Assembly: GCA_964515555.1 (NCBI GenBank)
Contig: CAZEVY010000093.1
Coordinates: 1 to 21,609, forward strand
Length of the DNA: 21,609 nt
Origin: CAZEVY01 sp964515555
GTDB taxonomy: Bacteria; Acidobacteriota; Terriglobia; Bryobacterales; Bryobacteraceae
Direction of reading: 5' to 3'
This document shows positions 15,340-21,609 of the stretch, one piece after another. How positions within the stretch are numbered: the first letter of the stretch is position 1; every line of letters begins with the position of its first letter. Under the pieces are notes generated by a model. That model did not search any database. It was not told the origin of the DNA and saw only the letters and a program-made list of their open reading frames with translations. A program made the position numbers and the translations under genes.

Positions 15340-15828
15340 ATGAGCACCCATCCTCTCGCCGAGCTGTGGGAACGGCACACGGCGCACGAATTCTCCACCC
15401 GCGACACCGAAGCCACGCTCGCCACCATGGTCGACGACGCTTACGTGAATCACGTGCCCGTCATGACCGGCGGCCGCGGCAAGTCCCGCCTGCGCGAGTT
15501 CTACTCCCGCGATTTCATCCCTTCCATGCCGCCCGACACCACGCTGACGCCCGTCTCGCGCACCATCGGCGAGGACCAGCTGGTCGACGAGATCGTCTTC
15601 TCGTTCACGCACACCCGCGAGATGCCCTGGATGCTCCCCGGTATCGCGCCCACCGGACGCCGGGTCGAGGTGCCGCTGGTGGTCATCGTGAAGTTTCGCG
15701 ACGGCAAGCTGGCGCACGAGCACATCTACTGGGACCAGGCGTCGGTGCTGAAGCAGATCGGCCTGCTCGACGATCCGCGGCTCCCGGTGTGCGGCGCCGA
15801 GACCGCACGCAAGGTCGCCGGCGCCTGA
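15340..15828 (+). CDS. SnoaL-like / NTF2-fold protein
   Basis: 162 residues from the ATG at 15340. Longer frames to 14935 overlap the opposite TPR gene and are rejected. The pattern is typical of the NTF2-like superfamily: an N-terminal helix (HPLAELWERHTAHEF), DDAYVNHVPVMTGG, a G-R-G loop, REFYSRDFIPSMPPD, and strands ending KFRDGKLAHEHIYWDQASVL, where H-E-H-I-Y-W-D is diagnostic for this subgroup. Family members include polyketide cyclases, ester cyclases and many unknowns; homologous domains are also found linked to dienelactone-hydrolase-type proteins. The substrate is unknown. It is divergent from the TPR/permease genes and convergent with the ThuA gene. Confidence 0.82.
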   Translation: MSTHPLAELWERHTAHEFSTRDTEATLATMVDDAYVNHVPVMTGGRGKSRLREFYSRDFIPSMPPDTTLTPVSRTIGEDQLVDEIVFSFTHTREMPWMLPGIAPTGRRVEVPLVVIVKFRDGKLAHEHIYWDQASVLKQIGLLDDPRLPVCGAETARKVAGA

Positions 15829-15863
15829 GGATTCGCAGTCACCGGACCGCGGCGTCTCCGCGT

Positions 15864-16736
15864 TCAGCGCGCCGGCCGCGCCGCCGAAGGCGTCGCGTCG
15901 GCCTCCAGGTCGCCGAGGACAAACTGGATGCCGGCCAGGTAGAAATCGAGCAGCTTCGCGTTCCAGAAAATGTGCGGGTTGTGCCCCAACGTGGTGTAAA
16001 AGACCCGGCCCTGTCCGTGCCGGCGAATCCAGGCGACCGGGTAATCGTTGTCGTCCCGGAAGCAGCGCCCGAAACACCGTCCCTGGTTCATGTCGGTCCG
16101 GTCGCGGTCGATGCTCAACAGCACGCGCACGCTCTCGCGCGAATACGGCGGGTCGAAGCGGAAGATCTCGTCGGTGGCCTCGAATGCGGAGCCGCCGAAC
16201 ATCTTCGTCAGCGCCGACGACGGGTCCTCGACGTGCACCAGGACCTTTTCGTCCTGCATCCTATGGCTGGCCCCGCGCGCCCCGAGCATCTCGCCGAAGG
16301 CCTGCCATTCCGTCGACGTAACCGTGACGGCGTGATGTCCCGCGAGTCCCCCGCCGGAGCGCAGAAAAGAGTCCAGTCCGTCGCGCGCCGCCGGATCGGC
16401 GAACAGGTCGCCGGCCGTGTTGTTGAGATAGATCGCGTCGAACTGGCGCAGGCTCTCCGGCCTCAGCATCGCCAGGTCGTTGGTGAACACCGGCTCGAAG
16501 GCCCGCGTGTTGCGCGCCATGGTCTCGATGGCCAAGCGCGCGTGCGGAATCGAGGGATGCCCGCGCCGGCCGATGTTGAGGTCGAGCACCAGCAGCTTGC
16601 GCGGCTTCTTCGGCTTGGCCGGCGCCGTGGCGGGCGCGGCCTGTTCGATGAGCGCGCGCTCCTCGGGAGTCGGCTCCCGCTGGGCGAGGAGCGGCGCCGC
16701 GAGCGCCACGATAATCGGAAGAGTTCGTCGCGACAT
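15864..16736 (-). CDS. secreted ThuA-like domain protein
   Basis: 290 residues. An N-terminal signal peptide (MSRR plus a hydrophobic stretch ending LLAQ, about residue 19) indicates export, followed by a short Ala/Pro/Lys linker. The ThuA-like (class I glutamine amidotransferase-like) domain spans about 46-275, with FDAIYLNNTAGDLF, LRSGGGLAGHHAVT, PVAWIRRHGQGRVFYTTLGH and IFWNAKLLDFYLAGIQF. This fold is common in proteins of sugar utilisation clusters (first named for trehalose utilisation in Sinorhizobium); catalytic activity is mostly unproven. A ribosome-like GGGAG lies 8-9 bases before the ATG. It is convergent with the SnoaL-like gene. Confidence 0.88.
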   Translation of the reverse strand: MSRRTLPIIVALAAPLLAQREPTPEERALIEQAAPATAPAKPKKPRKLLVLDLNIGRRGHPSIPHARLAIETMARNTRAFEPVFTNDLAMLRPESLRQFDAIYLNNTAGDLFADPAARDGLDSFLRSGGGLAGHHAVTVTSTEWQAFGEMLGARGASHRMQDEKVLVHVEDPSSALTKMFGGSAFEATDEIFRFDPPYSRESVRVLLSIDRDRTDMNQGRCFGRCFRDDNDYPVAWIRRHGQGRVFYTTLGHNPHIFWNAKLLDFYLAGIQFVLGDLEADATPSAARPAR

Positions 16737-16867
16737 TCGAAGAAGCTCCCAATATCATACGTCGCCTGTCGAAATCCGGCGGCGAATCACGCAGTACGTC
16801 CGCCCCGCAGCGGGGCCGATGGGCGCGAACTTTCCGCCGGCTATTGTACGATGAATCACGGGAGCTG

Positions 16868-17356
16868 GTGCAGGGCAGGCGATCCGTGACATTCTCCGAT
16901 ACCCGGCAGATCAGCGTGGAGGTGGCGCCCGGAGAAGCATTCGTTCCCATCCGGAGAATCGGCGGTCGGACCGGATGGTACTACGCCGACTGGTTATGGC
17001 GACTGCGGGGCGAACTCGACGTGCTGTTGGGGGGAGTGGGCATGCGCCGTGGGCGTCGCCACCGCGACCAACTCGGCGTCGGGGACATCGTCGATTGCTG
17101 GCGAGTGGAGGCGTTCGAACCCGGTCGGCGGCTGAGGCTGGCGTCCGAGATGAAACTTCCGGGGCGCGGATGGCTGGAATTCGAAGTAACGGGCGATGCC
17201 TGCCGCAGCACCATTCGGCAAACCGCTGTTTTCGAGCCCGTCGGCCTCCTGGGTAAAGCTTACTGGTATCTCGCCTACCCGATCCACCTGCTACTCTGGG
17301 CGGGAATGCTCACGGCGATTGCCGCCCGATCCGCGTCCGACCAGCGCTCCCTGTGA
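16868..17356 (+). CDS. stand-alone DUF2867-type protein
   Basis: About 162 residues from the GTG at 16868. A TTG at 16844 and a GTG at 16886 are alternatives, and the start is not certain. The body matches the domain that in many bacteria forms the C-terminal half of SDR-type NAD-binding proteins (DUF2867): FVPIRRIGGRTGWYYADWLW, LLGGVGMRRGRRH, VGDIVDCWRVEAFEPGRRLRL, EMKLPGRGWLEFEV and RQTAVFEPVGLLGKAYWY. Here no SDR domain precedes it, because the opposite-strand ThuA gene begins about 130 bases upstream. It is therefore a free-standing version or the surviving half of a fusion. A hydrophobic stretch lies near the C-terminus. Function unknown. Confidence 0.7.
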   Translation: MQGRRSVTFSDTRQISVEVAPGEAFVPIRRIGGRTGWYYADWLWRLRGELDVLLGGVGMRRGRRHRDQLGVGDIVDCWRVEAFEPGRRLRLASEMKLPGRGWLEFEVTGDACRSTIRQTAVFEPVGLLGKAYWYLAYPIHLLLWAGMLTAIAARSASDQRSL

Positions 17357-17384
17357 ATCGCCGCGGTTCACTGGCCTCCGGGCG

Positions 17385-19151
17385 CTACAGCAACTGCTGG
17401 ACGTCTCTCAGGCGGGTGCGCGTGGCGCACATCAAATCGTCCTCGAGGTCGCGGACGCGGGCCGACATCTTCTGGATGATGCGAAAACCAAGGGAGGGAT
17501 CTTCCTGGATTTTTCGTAGCAACAGCTTCTGATCGATGGTCAGCACCCGGGTTTCGGTCAGGGTGCGAACCGTCGCGGTACGCGTTTCCTTCCCGAACAA
17601 GTCCATCTCTCCAAAGAAGTCCCCCTCCCCGAGTTCGGCAAGACAGATTTCGTGTCCCTCGCTGCTCTTGATCACCTCGGCCTTGCCGGACTGAATGACA
17701 AACATGGAGTGGCCGACTTCACCTTGCCGGATGATCACCTCACCGGCCGGATATAACTTACCCAAAGCGCCTGTATTCATCTTATTCACCGTTCCGACTC
17801 GGCCGGGGAAAACAACGCCGGCCACGATCTCATAGAGGAAGCGGACGAGAAACAACGGCTTCATCGCCCGCAGGAAGACATCGCGGTATGGGGCGCTGCC
17901 GGTAAACGTGTCCCACAACACATGGCTCATAGGCCCGCCCGCGCCCCCCTGCTCTCCTGTGACCATGCGCAGAAGCCCACGGCGCGTAAACCGCAAATAC
18001 TGGATCAAGCGCGTGATCGCGAAGACCACCTTGCCGACGGCATTGTCGCGCGCCAGCTTTCGGCAGCACGGAAGGTAGTGCCGCCGGAGATCTTTCTCAG
18101 AGACGCCATGCAAGATGGCGGCCGCCGCGGCGGCCTTTCCGGCTCGATAGGAACCGCCGATGCCGTCCTTGTAAAGCCGATTCTCCGCGCAGTCGCCCAG
18201 AAACACCAGTCGATCGGCCAGTGGTCTGGCCGCTCCGTGGATATTGATCGAAGGGGAGCAGTGACAGTAATCCTCCGGCACTCGCCAGTCGGGTGGAAGA
18301 CAGCGTCTTACTTCGGGAGATTTGAGGAAGGCCGCCACCAACTCCTTGTCGATATCGGTGCCTAGCAGCACGCCCGTCACGTAGTCGCCCTTCGGGATCA
18401 GGGCAGCGAACTCCAGCCTTGGCAGATTCAGCAGGAAGACATGCATGGCACTGCCTAAATGGGCGTTGATGGAGTCAGCACCCAGCGGCAATTCGCAAAT
18501 GAAGGCCTTGGTGACTCGTGGCGGCGAATACGGCAGTCCGAGCGTAGCCAGCAGTTTCGGTCCGAGGCCGTTAATCCCGACGGCCATCACCAGCAGGTCG
18601 TAAGCGGGTGACTCGCCATCTTTGGTGACGACGCATGGCCGGCCCTTGTCCCATCGAATGCGTTCCACCCGCTTCGGGATCAGGGTCGCGCCTTTCTCTT
18701 CCGCCAGGCCGAGCAGGAAACCATCGAAGCTGCGCCACGCGCTGGCCCCCGAACCGCGCGGCCCGCCGCCGCGGTGCACGGCGGCGATCCTCTTCTCCCT
18801 TCCCGGAGGATCGATGCCGACCGAGCCGACATCCATATGGAGCACGTAAGAGTCAATGCCTCGCTGCACCACCGATTCCGGGAGGTTGATCCCTTCGGCG
18901 GCCAACAACTGCACCAGCGACTCCGAGACGATTCCGCCACACATGTTGCAGCTTCCCGGCCCCAGGTTCGCGAAGTTCTTAGGCTCGTAAATGTCGACAG
19001 CGACCTTCAGGTCGATGTGGTCGGCCAGTTCCAGGCAGAAATAGGTGAAGAATGAGCCCGCGGGACCACCGCCTACCACCGCCACGCGGCTCCCGTCCTC
19101 CAGTCGAAGGGAACTGGATCCCCTCCGCGAAGCCGACGCACCGAGTATCAT
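17385..19151 (-). CDS. FAD-dependent oxidoreductase fused to a cyclic-nucleotide-binding domain
   Basis: 588 residues. The N-terminal half is a geranylgeranyl-reductase-like flavoprotein: the dinucleotide fold VAVVGGGPAGSFFTYF (23-38), a conserved Cys pair in GPGSCNMCGGIVSESL (Cys68, Cys71), LLVMAVGINGLGPKLL, and the second FAD motif LVFLGDCAENRLYKDGIGGSYRAG. A helical linker follows. Residues about 458-575 are a cNMP-binding (CRP-type) domain with the phosphate cassette FGEMDLFGKETRTATV, in which Glu515 and Arg524 are kept. No DNA-binding helix-turn-helix follows, so it is not a transcription factor. Redox control by a cyclic nucleotide is an inference. AGGAG lies 7 bases before the ATG. Base composition is visibly less GC-rich than its neighbours, and the gene lies on the 3' side of tRNA-Arg. 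Confidence 0.88.
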   Translation of the reverse strand: MILGASASRRGSSSLRLEDGSRVAVVGGGPAGSFFTYFCLELADHIDLKVAVDIYEPKNFANLGPGSCNMCGGIVSESLVQLLAAEGINLPESVVQRGIDSYVLHMDVGSVGIDPPGREKRIAAVHRGGGPRGSGASAWRSFDGFLLGLAEEKGATLIPKRVERIRWDKGRPCVVTKDGESPAYDLLVMAVGINGLGPKLLATLGLPYSPPRVTKAFICELPLGADSINAHLGSAMHVFLLNLPRLEFAALIPKGDYVTGVLLGTDIDKELVAAFLKSPEVRRCLPPDWRVPEDYCHCSPSINIHGAARPLADRLVFLGDCAENRLYKDGIGGSYRAGKAAAAAAILHGVSEKDLRRHYLPCCRKLARDNAVGKVVFAITRLIQYLRFTRRGLLRMVTGEQGGAGGPMSHVLWDTFTGSAPYRDVFLRAMKPLFLVRFLYEIVAGVVFPGRVGTVNKMNTGALGKLYPAGEVIIRQGEVGHSMFVIQSGKAEVIKSSEGHEICLAELGEGDFFGEMDLFGKETRTATVRTLTETRVLTIDQKLLLRKIQEDPSLGFRIIQKMSARVRDLEDDLMCATRTRLRDVQQLL

Positions 19152-19177
19152 CGGATCGCTCCTAATCGTCCGGTGCG

Positions 19178-19183
19178 ATTATA
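19178..19183 (-). promoter_or_regulatory. -10 box of the flavoprotein-CNB gene
   Basis: A perfect TATAAT on the minus strand, 26 bases before the ATG at 19151. The predicted start near 19171 leaves a leader of about 20 bases that contains the AGGAG ribosome site. No good -35 at 16-18 bases. Confidence 0.45.
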
Positions 19184-19200
19184 CTCCCCTCCGACTCACA

Positions 19201-19262
19201 TGGCTAGCAAAAAGACAACGGCTCTACGAACCAGAAAACGACCGAATGGCACTTGGGAGTCG
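19201..19262 (+). other. possible remnant of a tyrosine-integrase N-terminus beside tRNA-Arg
   Basis: An ATG-led stretch reads MASKKTTALRTRKRPNGTWE. The RKRPNGTWE part resembles the first residues of many phage-type integrases (arm-binding domain). The stretch is AT-richer than its surroundings and lies about 45 bases from the 3' end of tRNA-Arg, the usual integration target. The frame continues only into the tRNA, with no catalytic domain. The match is short and could be chance. Confidence 0.2.
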
Positions 19263-19281
19263 ACACCCGGTCGTCCTCACC

Positions 19282-19296
19282 TGTCCGGACCGGACA
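19282..19296. repeat. inverted repeat downstream of tRNA-Arg
   Basis: TGTCCGG and CCGGACA flank a single central base. It lies 9 bases beyond the encoded CCA of the tRNA, so it could be a processing or termination hairpin, although no T-run follows on the minus strand. Confidence 0.3.
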
Positions 19297-19305
19297 CGAA
19301 AGTGG

Positions 19306-19383
19306 TGGTACGCCCGGTAGGATTTGAACCTACGGCCTCTTGCTCCGGAGGCAAGCGCTCTATCCAGACTGAGCTACGGGCGC
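19306..19383 (-). tRNA. tRNA-Arg (CCG)
   Basis: Complete on the minus strand. The acceptor GCGCCCG pairs with CGGGCGT (first pair G-U), discriminator A, with CCA encoded at 19308-19306. The D-arm has AGCTCAGTCTGGATAGAGC. The anticodon arm CTTGC-CTCCGGA-GCAAG gives anticodon CCG, reading the Arg codon CGG. The T-arm is GTAGG-TTCAAAT-CCTAC. Confidence 0.97.
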
Positions 19384-19402
19384 ACGGTCACGGTTCGCGA
19401 TC

Positions 19403-19411
19403 ATTATAACA
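19403..19411 (-). promoter_or_regulatory. extended -10 promoter element of tRNA-Arg
   Basis: Minus strand TGTTATAAT: a perfect TATAAT with the extended TGn. Transcription would start near 19396, 13 bases before the mature tRNA. The -35 region is GC-rich and poorly matched. Confidence 0.55.
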
Positions 19412-19445
19412 GCCGCCGCCCGCAAGCGCGCGAGCAAGATTCCTC

Positions 19446-19474
19446 TTGACATCCTTTCACACTAGTACTAGTGT
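19446..19474 (+). promoter_or_regulatory. promoter of the blaI-type gene, predicted leaderless
   Basis: A perfect -35 TTGACA (19446-19451), a 17-base spacer and -10 TAGTGT (19469-19474). Normal spacing places transcription start at 19481, the A of the ATG. No Shine-Dalgarno sequence lies between box and start codon. Confidence 0.6.
19459..19474. promoter_or_regulatory. 16-bp perfect palindromic operator, probably for the BlaI-type repressor
   Basis: ACACTAGTACTAGTGT is a perfect palindrome covering the spacer and the whole -10 box. Bound repressor would block RNA polymerase. BlaI/MecI proteins are dimers that bind palindromes in their own promoters, so autoregulation is the natural reading. 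Confidence 0.65.
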
Positions 19475-19480
19475 ATTAGT

Positions 19481-19861
19481 ATGCGAGCCCGAACCCAGGT
19501 CCTCGGCGGCCAGGAGCTGGAGATCATGAAGGTCGTCTGGCGGCTGGAATCCGCCACCGTCCGCGACGTCTACGAAGCCCTGCTCGAGCGCCGCAAGATC
19601 GCCTACACCACCGTCATGACCATGATGAACATCCTCGAGCACAAGGGCTACCTCAAGCGCACGCTGGTCGACCGCGCCTACGTCTACCGCGCCGCCAAGC
19701 CCCAGGGACAGGTCGTCCGCGGCATGGTGCGCGAGTTCGTCGACCGCGTCTTCAACGGCTCAGCCGAGCCCCTGCTCCAGCACTTGGTCGACGACCGCAA
19801 GCTCACCGAGGCCGACCTCGACGAAATGCGACGCATCGTCCGGAGAAAGTCTCATGACTGA
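19481..19861 (+). CDS. BlaI/MecI-family transcriptional repressor
   Basis: 126 residues, the normal length of the family. The N-terminal winged helix (about 8-75) has the characteristic LGGQELEIMKVVWRLESATVRDVYEAL, then IAYTTVMTMMNILEHKGYLKR and the wing DRAYVYRAA. The C-terminal helices (VRGMVREFVDRVFNGSAEPLLQHL) form the dimerisation part, where such repressors are inactivated by proteolysis. It should repress its own operon through the palindrome at 19459-19474. The downstream M56 peptidase gene overlaps it by 8 bases (ATG at 19854, stop at 19859-19861), so the pair is translationally coupled. The signal sensed is unknown; in Acidobacteriota such pairs are many and are usually not tied to beta-lactamases. 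Confidence 0.95.
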   Translation: MRARTQVLGGQELEIMKVVWRLESATVRDVYEALLERRKIAYTTVMTMMNILEHKGYLKRTLVDRAYVYRAAKPQGQVVRGMVREFVDRVFNGSAEPLLQHLVDDRKLTEADLDEMRRIVRRKSHD

Positions 19862-21609
19862 GGCGCTCGTCGTTTCCAACATCGCCGCCTGGGTGGCGCA
19901 GTCGTGCGCGCTGGCCGCCGCCGCAGGAGCCCTCGTGTGGCTGTTCCGCCTCCGCGATCCCCGGGCCGCCCTGGCCGTCTGGCAGACCGCCCTGCTCGCG
20001 ATCGTGCTGCTGCCGGCGATCCAACCCTGGCGGCAGCCGCCGGCCGCCTCGACCTTCGGCGTGACCGTGTCGGAAGGCGCCACCGCCCGACTCGCGACCG
20101 CCGCGCCGCGCTTCGACTTTCGTCGCGTCGTTCTCCCCATTCTCGCCGCCGGCGTCGCCATCCGGCTTCTGTGGCTCTGCGTGGGCGTCCTACACCTGCG
20201 CCGCGAGCGCCGCCGGTCGCCGCGCTACCAGCTTTCCGCCGGCCTCGACCGCCTGCGCGCCGAAATGGAAGTCCTCTGCGACCTGCGTCTCTCGCCGCGC
20301 CTCACCGGGCCGGCGACCTTCGGCTCGCGCTATCCCGTGGTCCTGTTGCCCGAGTCGTTTCTCTCGCTGCCCGAGCCGCGCCAGGCCGCGATGCTCTGCC
20401 ACGAGTTCGAGCACATCCGCCGCGCCGATTGGACCTTCGCGATCGTCGAGGAGCTGGTTCGCGCCGCTCTCTGGTTCCATCCGGCGGTGTGGTGGCTGCT
20501 CGGTCGCATTCACCTGGCGCGCGAGCAGGCTGTCGACCGCGCCGTGGTGCGCCGCACCGCCTCGCGCCAGGAGTATCTCGAAACGCTGCTGGCTGTCGCC
20601 GGTGAGCGCGTTCACGCGGCGCTGGTGCCCGCGCCGTCTTTTCTGAAGAAACGCCACCTCGCGCAGCGCGTGGCGGCTTTGATTATGGAGACTCCCATGA
20701 GCAAGACCCGGTTGTTCGCCTCTCTCGCGTCCATTCTCGGACTGGCTGCCTTCGCCGCGTGCCTGGCCATCCTCCAGTTCCCGATGTCCGCTCCCGCGCA
20801 GACCATCAAGATGGGCGGCGACCGGCTGCTGCACCACGGGCCGCTCTACTATCCGCCCGAGGCACGCCTGTCGAAGGCCGCGGGCACGGTCGTCGTCGAG
20901 GCGTCCATCGACGCCAAGGGCGAGGTCGTCGACGCGCGCGTGCTGAGCGGGCCCGAACCGCTGCGGCGCGCGGCGCTCCGCACGGTGCTCGACTTCCATT
21001 ATTCGAAGGATGTCCGCGGGCCGGCGACCTTCCAGGTCGCGCTGGAGTATAAGCTCCCCAACGACAGCCTGCCGGCAGGCGCTCCCCCGCCTCCACCTCC
21101 GCCGCCTCCGCCGCCGAGCGGCACTCGCATCCGCGGTGTCCGCTTCGCCGCTACCGTGCCCACCGAGATGCAGCAGGAGATTCTTTCCAAGCTCTCTATT
21201 CGCGACGACAGCGTCATGACCGGCGACACGCACACGCAAGTGGTCGCGTCCCTGCGCGAGATCGACGAGCACCTCACCGCGCGCTGGCTCACCAGGCGCA
21301 TGTCGTCGGGCGAGAGCGAGGTATTCGTCCAGATCGGCCTGCGCGAGAATGCGCCCCCGCCGCCACCCCCGTCGAGCTTGCTCGAGCGCCTGCGCGCCTC
21401 CGACAGAGTTCCGGGGGGTGTGCCCGGCGGCGTAATCGGTAGTGTCGCCGGCGGCATCCCGTTCAGGGACTTGGACGCGGTCAGCCGGATCAAGGTCGGC
21501 GGCAATGTCCAGTCCGCGAAACTCGAATACCAGGTCAAGCCCTCTTATCCCGCTGCGGCCCGCCAGGCGCGCCTCCAGGGACAAGTGCGATTCGAGGTCC
21601 AGATCGATG
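19854..21609 (+). CDS. M56 (BlaR1-type) membrane metallopeptidase with TonB-like C-terminal domains, partial
   Basis: 585 codons are present and the gene runs off the window. Membrane helices lie at about 8-30, 37-56, 92-112 and 286-307. The zinc site is intact: H183-E-F-E-H187 followed by IRRAD, the M56 HExxH signature, with a probable further Glu/Asp ligand region around EQAVDRAVV. After the last helix comes a TonB C-terminal-like domain (about 324-402; LYYPPEARLSKAAGTVVVEASI), a run of 11 prolines (about 410-421), a linker, and a second Pro run. A second TonB-like domain begins near residue 560 (QVKPSYPAAARQARLQGQVRFEV) and is cut by the window. The protease half should cleave the partner BlaI-type repressor when a signal is sensed. 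The TonB-like domains, on the periplasmic side, could be the sensor or contact outer-membrane receptors; this is inferred. Confidence 0.9.
   Translation, partial: MTEALVVSNIAAWVAQSCALAAAAGALVWLFRLRDPRAALAVWQTALLAIVLLPAIQPWRQPPAASTFGVTVSEGATARLATAAPRFDFRRVVLPILAAGVAIRLLWLCVGVLHLRRERRRSPRYQLSAGLDRLRAEMEVLCDLRLSPRLTGPATFGSRYPVVLLPESFLSLPEPRQAAMLCHEFEHIRRADWTFAIVEELVRAALWFHPAVWWLLGRIHLAREQAVDRAVVRRTASRQEYLETLLAVAGERVHAALVPAPSFLKKRHLAQRVAALIMETPMSKTRLFASLASILGLAAFAACLAILQFPMSAPAQTIKMGGDRLLHHGPLYYPPEARLSKAAGTVVVEASIDAKGEVVDARVLSGPEPLRRAALRTVLDFHYSKDVRGPATFQVALEYKLPNDSLPAGAPPPPPPPPPPPSGTRIRGVRFAATVPTEMQQEILSKLSIRDDSVMTGDTHTQVVASLREIDEHLTARWLTRRMSSGESEVFVQIGLRENAPPPPPPSSLLERLRASDRVPGGVPGGVIGSVAGGIPFRDLDAVSRIKVGGNVQSAKLEYQVKPSYPAAARQARLQGQVRFEVQID

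Noticed and set aside
15829..15863. Small hairpin CGCGG/CCGCG between convergent genes
   Set aside because: Five base pairs with no T-run; too weak to call a terminator in GC-rich DNA.
19173..19409. Open frame containing VRPVGFEPTASCSGGK across the tRNA-Arg
   Set aside because: This is the well-known false protein produced by translating the antisense strand of a tRNA gene. Only its first 20 codons are mentioned, as a possible integrase remnant.
21080..21380. Short proline-codon repeats as a possible DNA repeat array
   Set aside because: They encode poly-proline linkers inside a continuous protein and have no regular spacer structure, so this is not a CRISPR or satellite array.
20190..21584. 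Long open frame antisense to the M56 peptidase gene
   Set aside because: The plus strand carries an M56 protein with an intact zinc motif and TonB-like domain; the antisense frame has no recognisable domain.

Overview
The window is GC-rich and densely coded on both strands. It looks like a chromosomal segment of an Acidobacteriota member, probably Solibacter/Bryobacter-like. Support for this is a secreted VWFA protein of the acidobacterial type, a BlaI-family repressor followed by an M56 metallopeptidase with TonB-like C-terminal domains, a PEP-CTERM protein, and many TPR proteins. This placement is inferred from gene content, not from a marker gene.

Layout. (1) 1-3448 (+): the 3' part of tRNA-Asp, then a secreted propeller-like protein and a large TPR lipoprotein in a one-base-overlap pair. 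(2) 3482-5046 (-): a PEP-CTERM surface protein built from alternating GND/GNK motifs, with a long upstream region rich in inverted and direct repeats. (3) 5047-8397 (-): a tight operon, in transcription order an adenylate-kinase-like protein with an apparent signal peptide, a GNAT acetyltransferase, an RluD-type pseudouridine synthase and a VWFA protein. (4) 8479-9879 (+): a sigma-54 activator whose receiver-like domain lacks the phosphoacceptor Asp. (5) 9886-13161 (-): a TPR protein with a histone-H1-like tail, YvcK and GlmU. (6) 13274-15316 (-): a small TPR protein and a lactate-permease family transporter. (7) 15340-17356: a SnoaL-like protein (+), a secreted ThuA-domain protein (-) and a stand-alone DUF2867 protein (+). 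(8) 17385-19383 (-): a flavoprotein fused to a cyclic-nucleotide-binding domain, then tRNA-Arg(CCG), with a possible integrase remnant between them. (9) 19446 to the end (+): BlaI-type repressor and M56/TonB sensor-protease, with a 16-bp perfect palindrome over the promoter; the last gene runs off the window.

How the genes fit together. GlmU makes UDP-GlcNAc, and YvcK homologues bind UDP-GlcNAc, so that pair suggests cell-envelope precursor control. BlaI and M56 form a classical repressor/membrane-protease switch. The TPR lipoprotein resembles those found with PEP-CTERM/exosortase systems and sits next to a PEP-CTERM substrate, but no exosortase is present here.

The most notable observations are the alternating-charge GND/GNK repeats, the exported adenylate-kinase-like protein, the flavoprotein-CNB fusion, the pseudo-receiver sigma-54 activator, and several genes whose -10 box lies 6-7 nt before the ATG, which implies leaderless transcripts. 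No CRISPR array, intact IS element or rRNA gene was seen.
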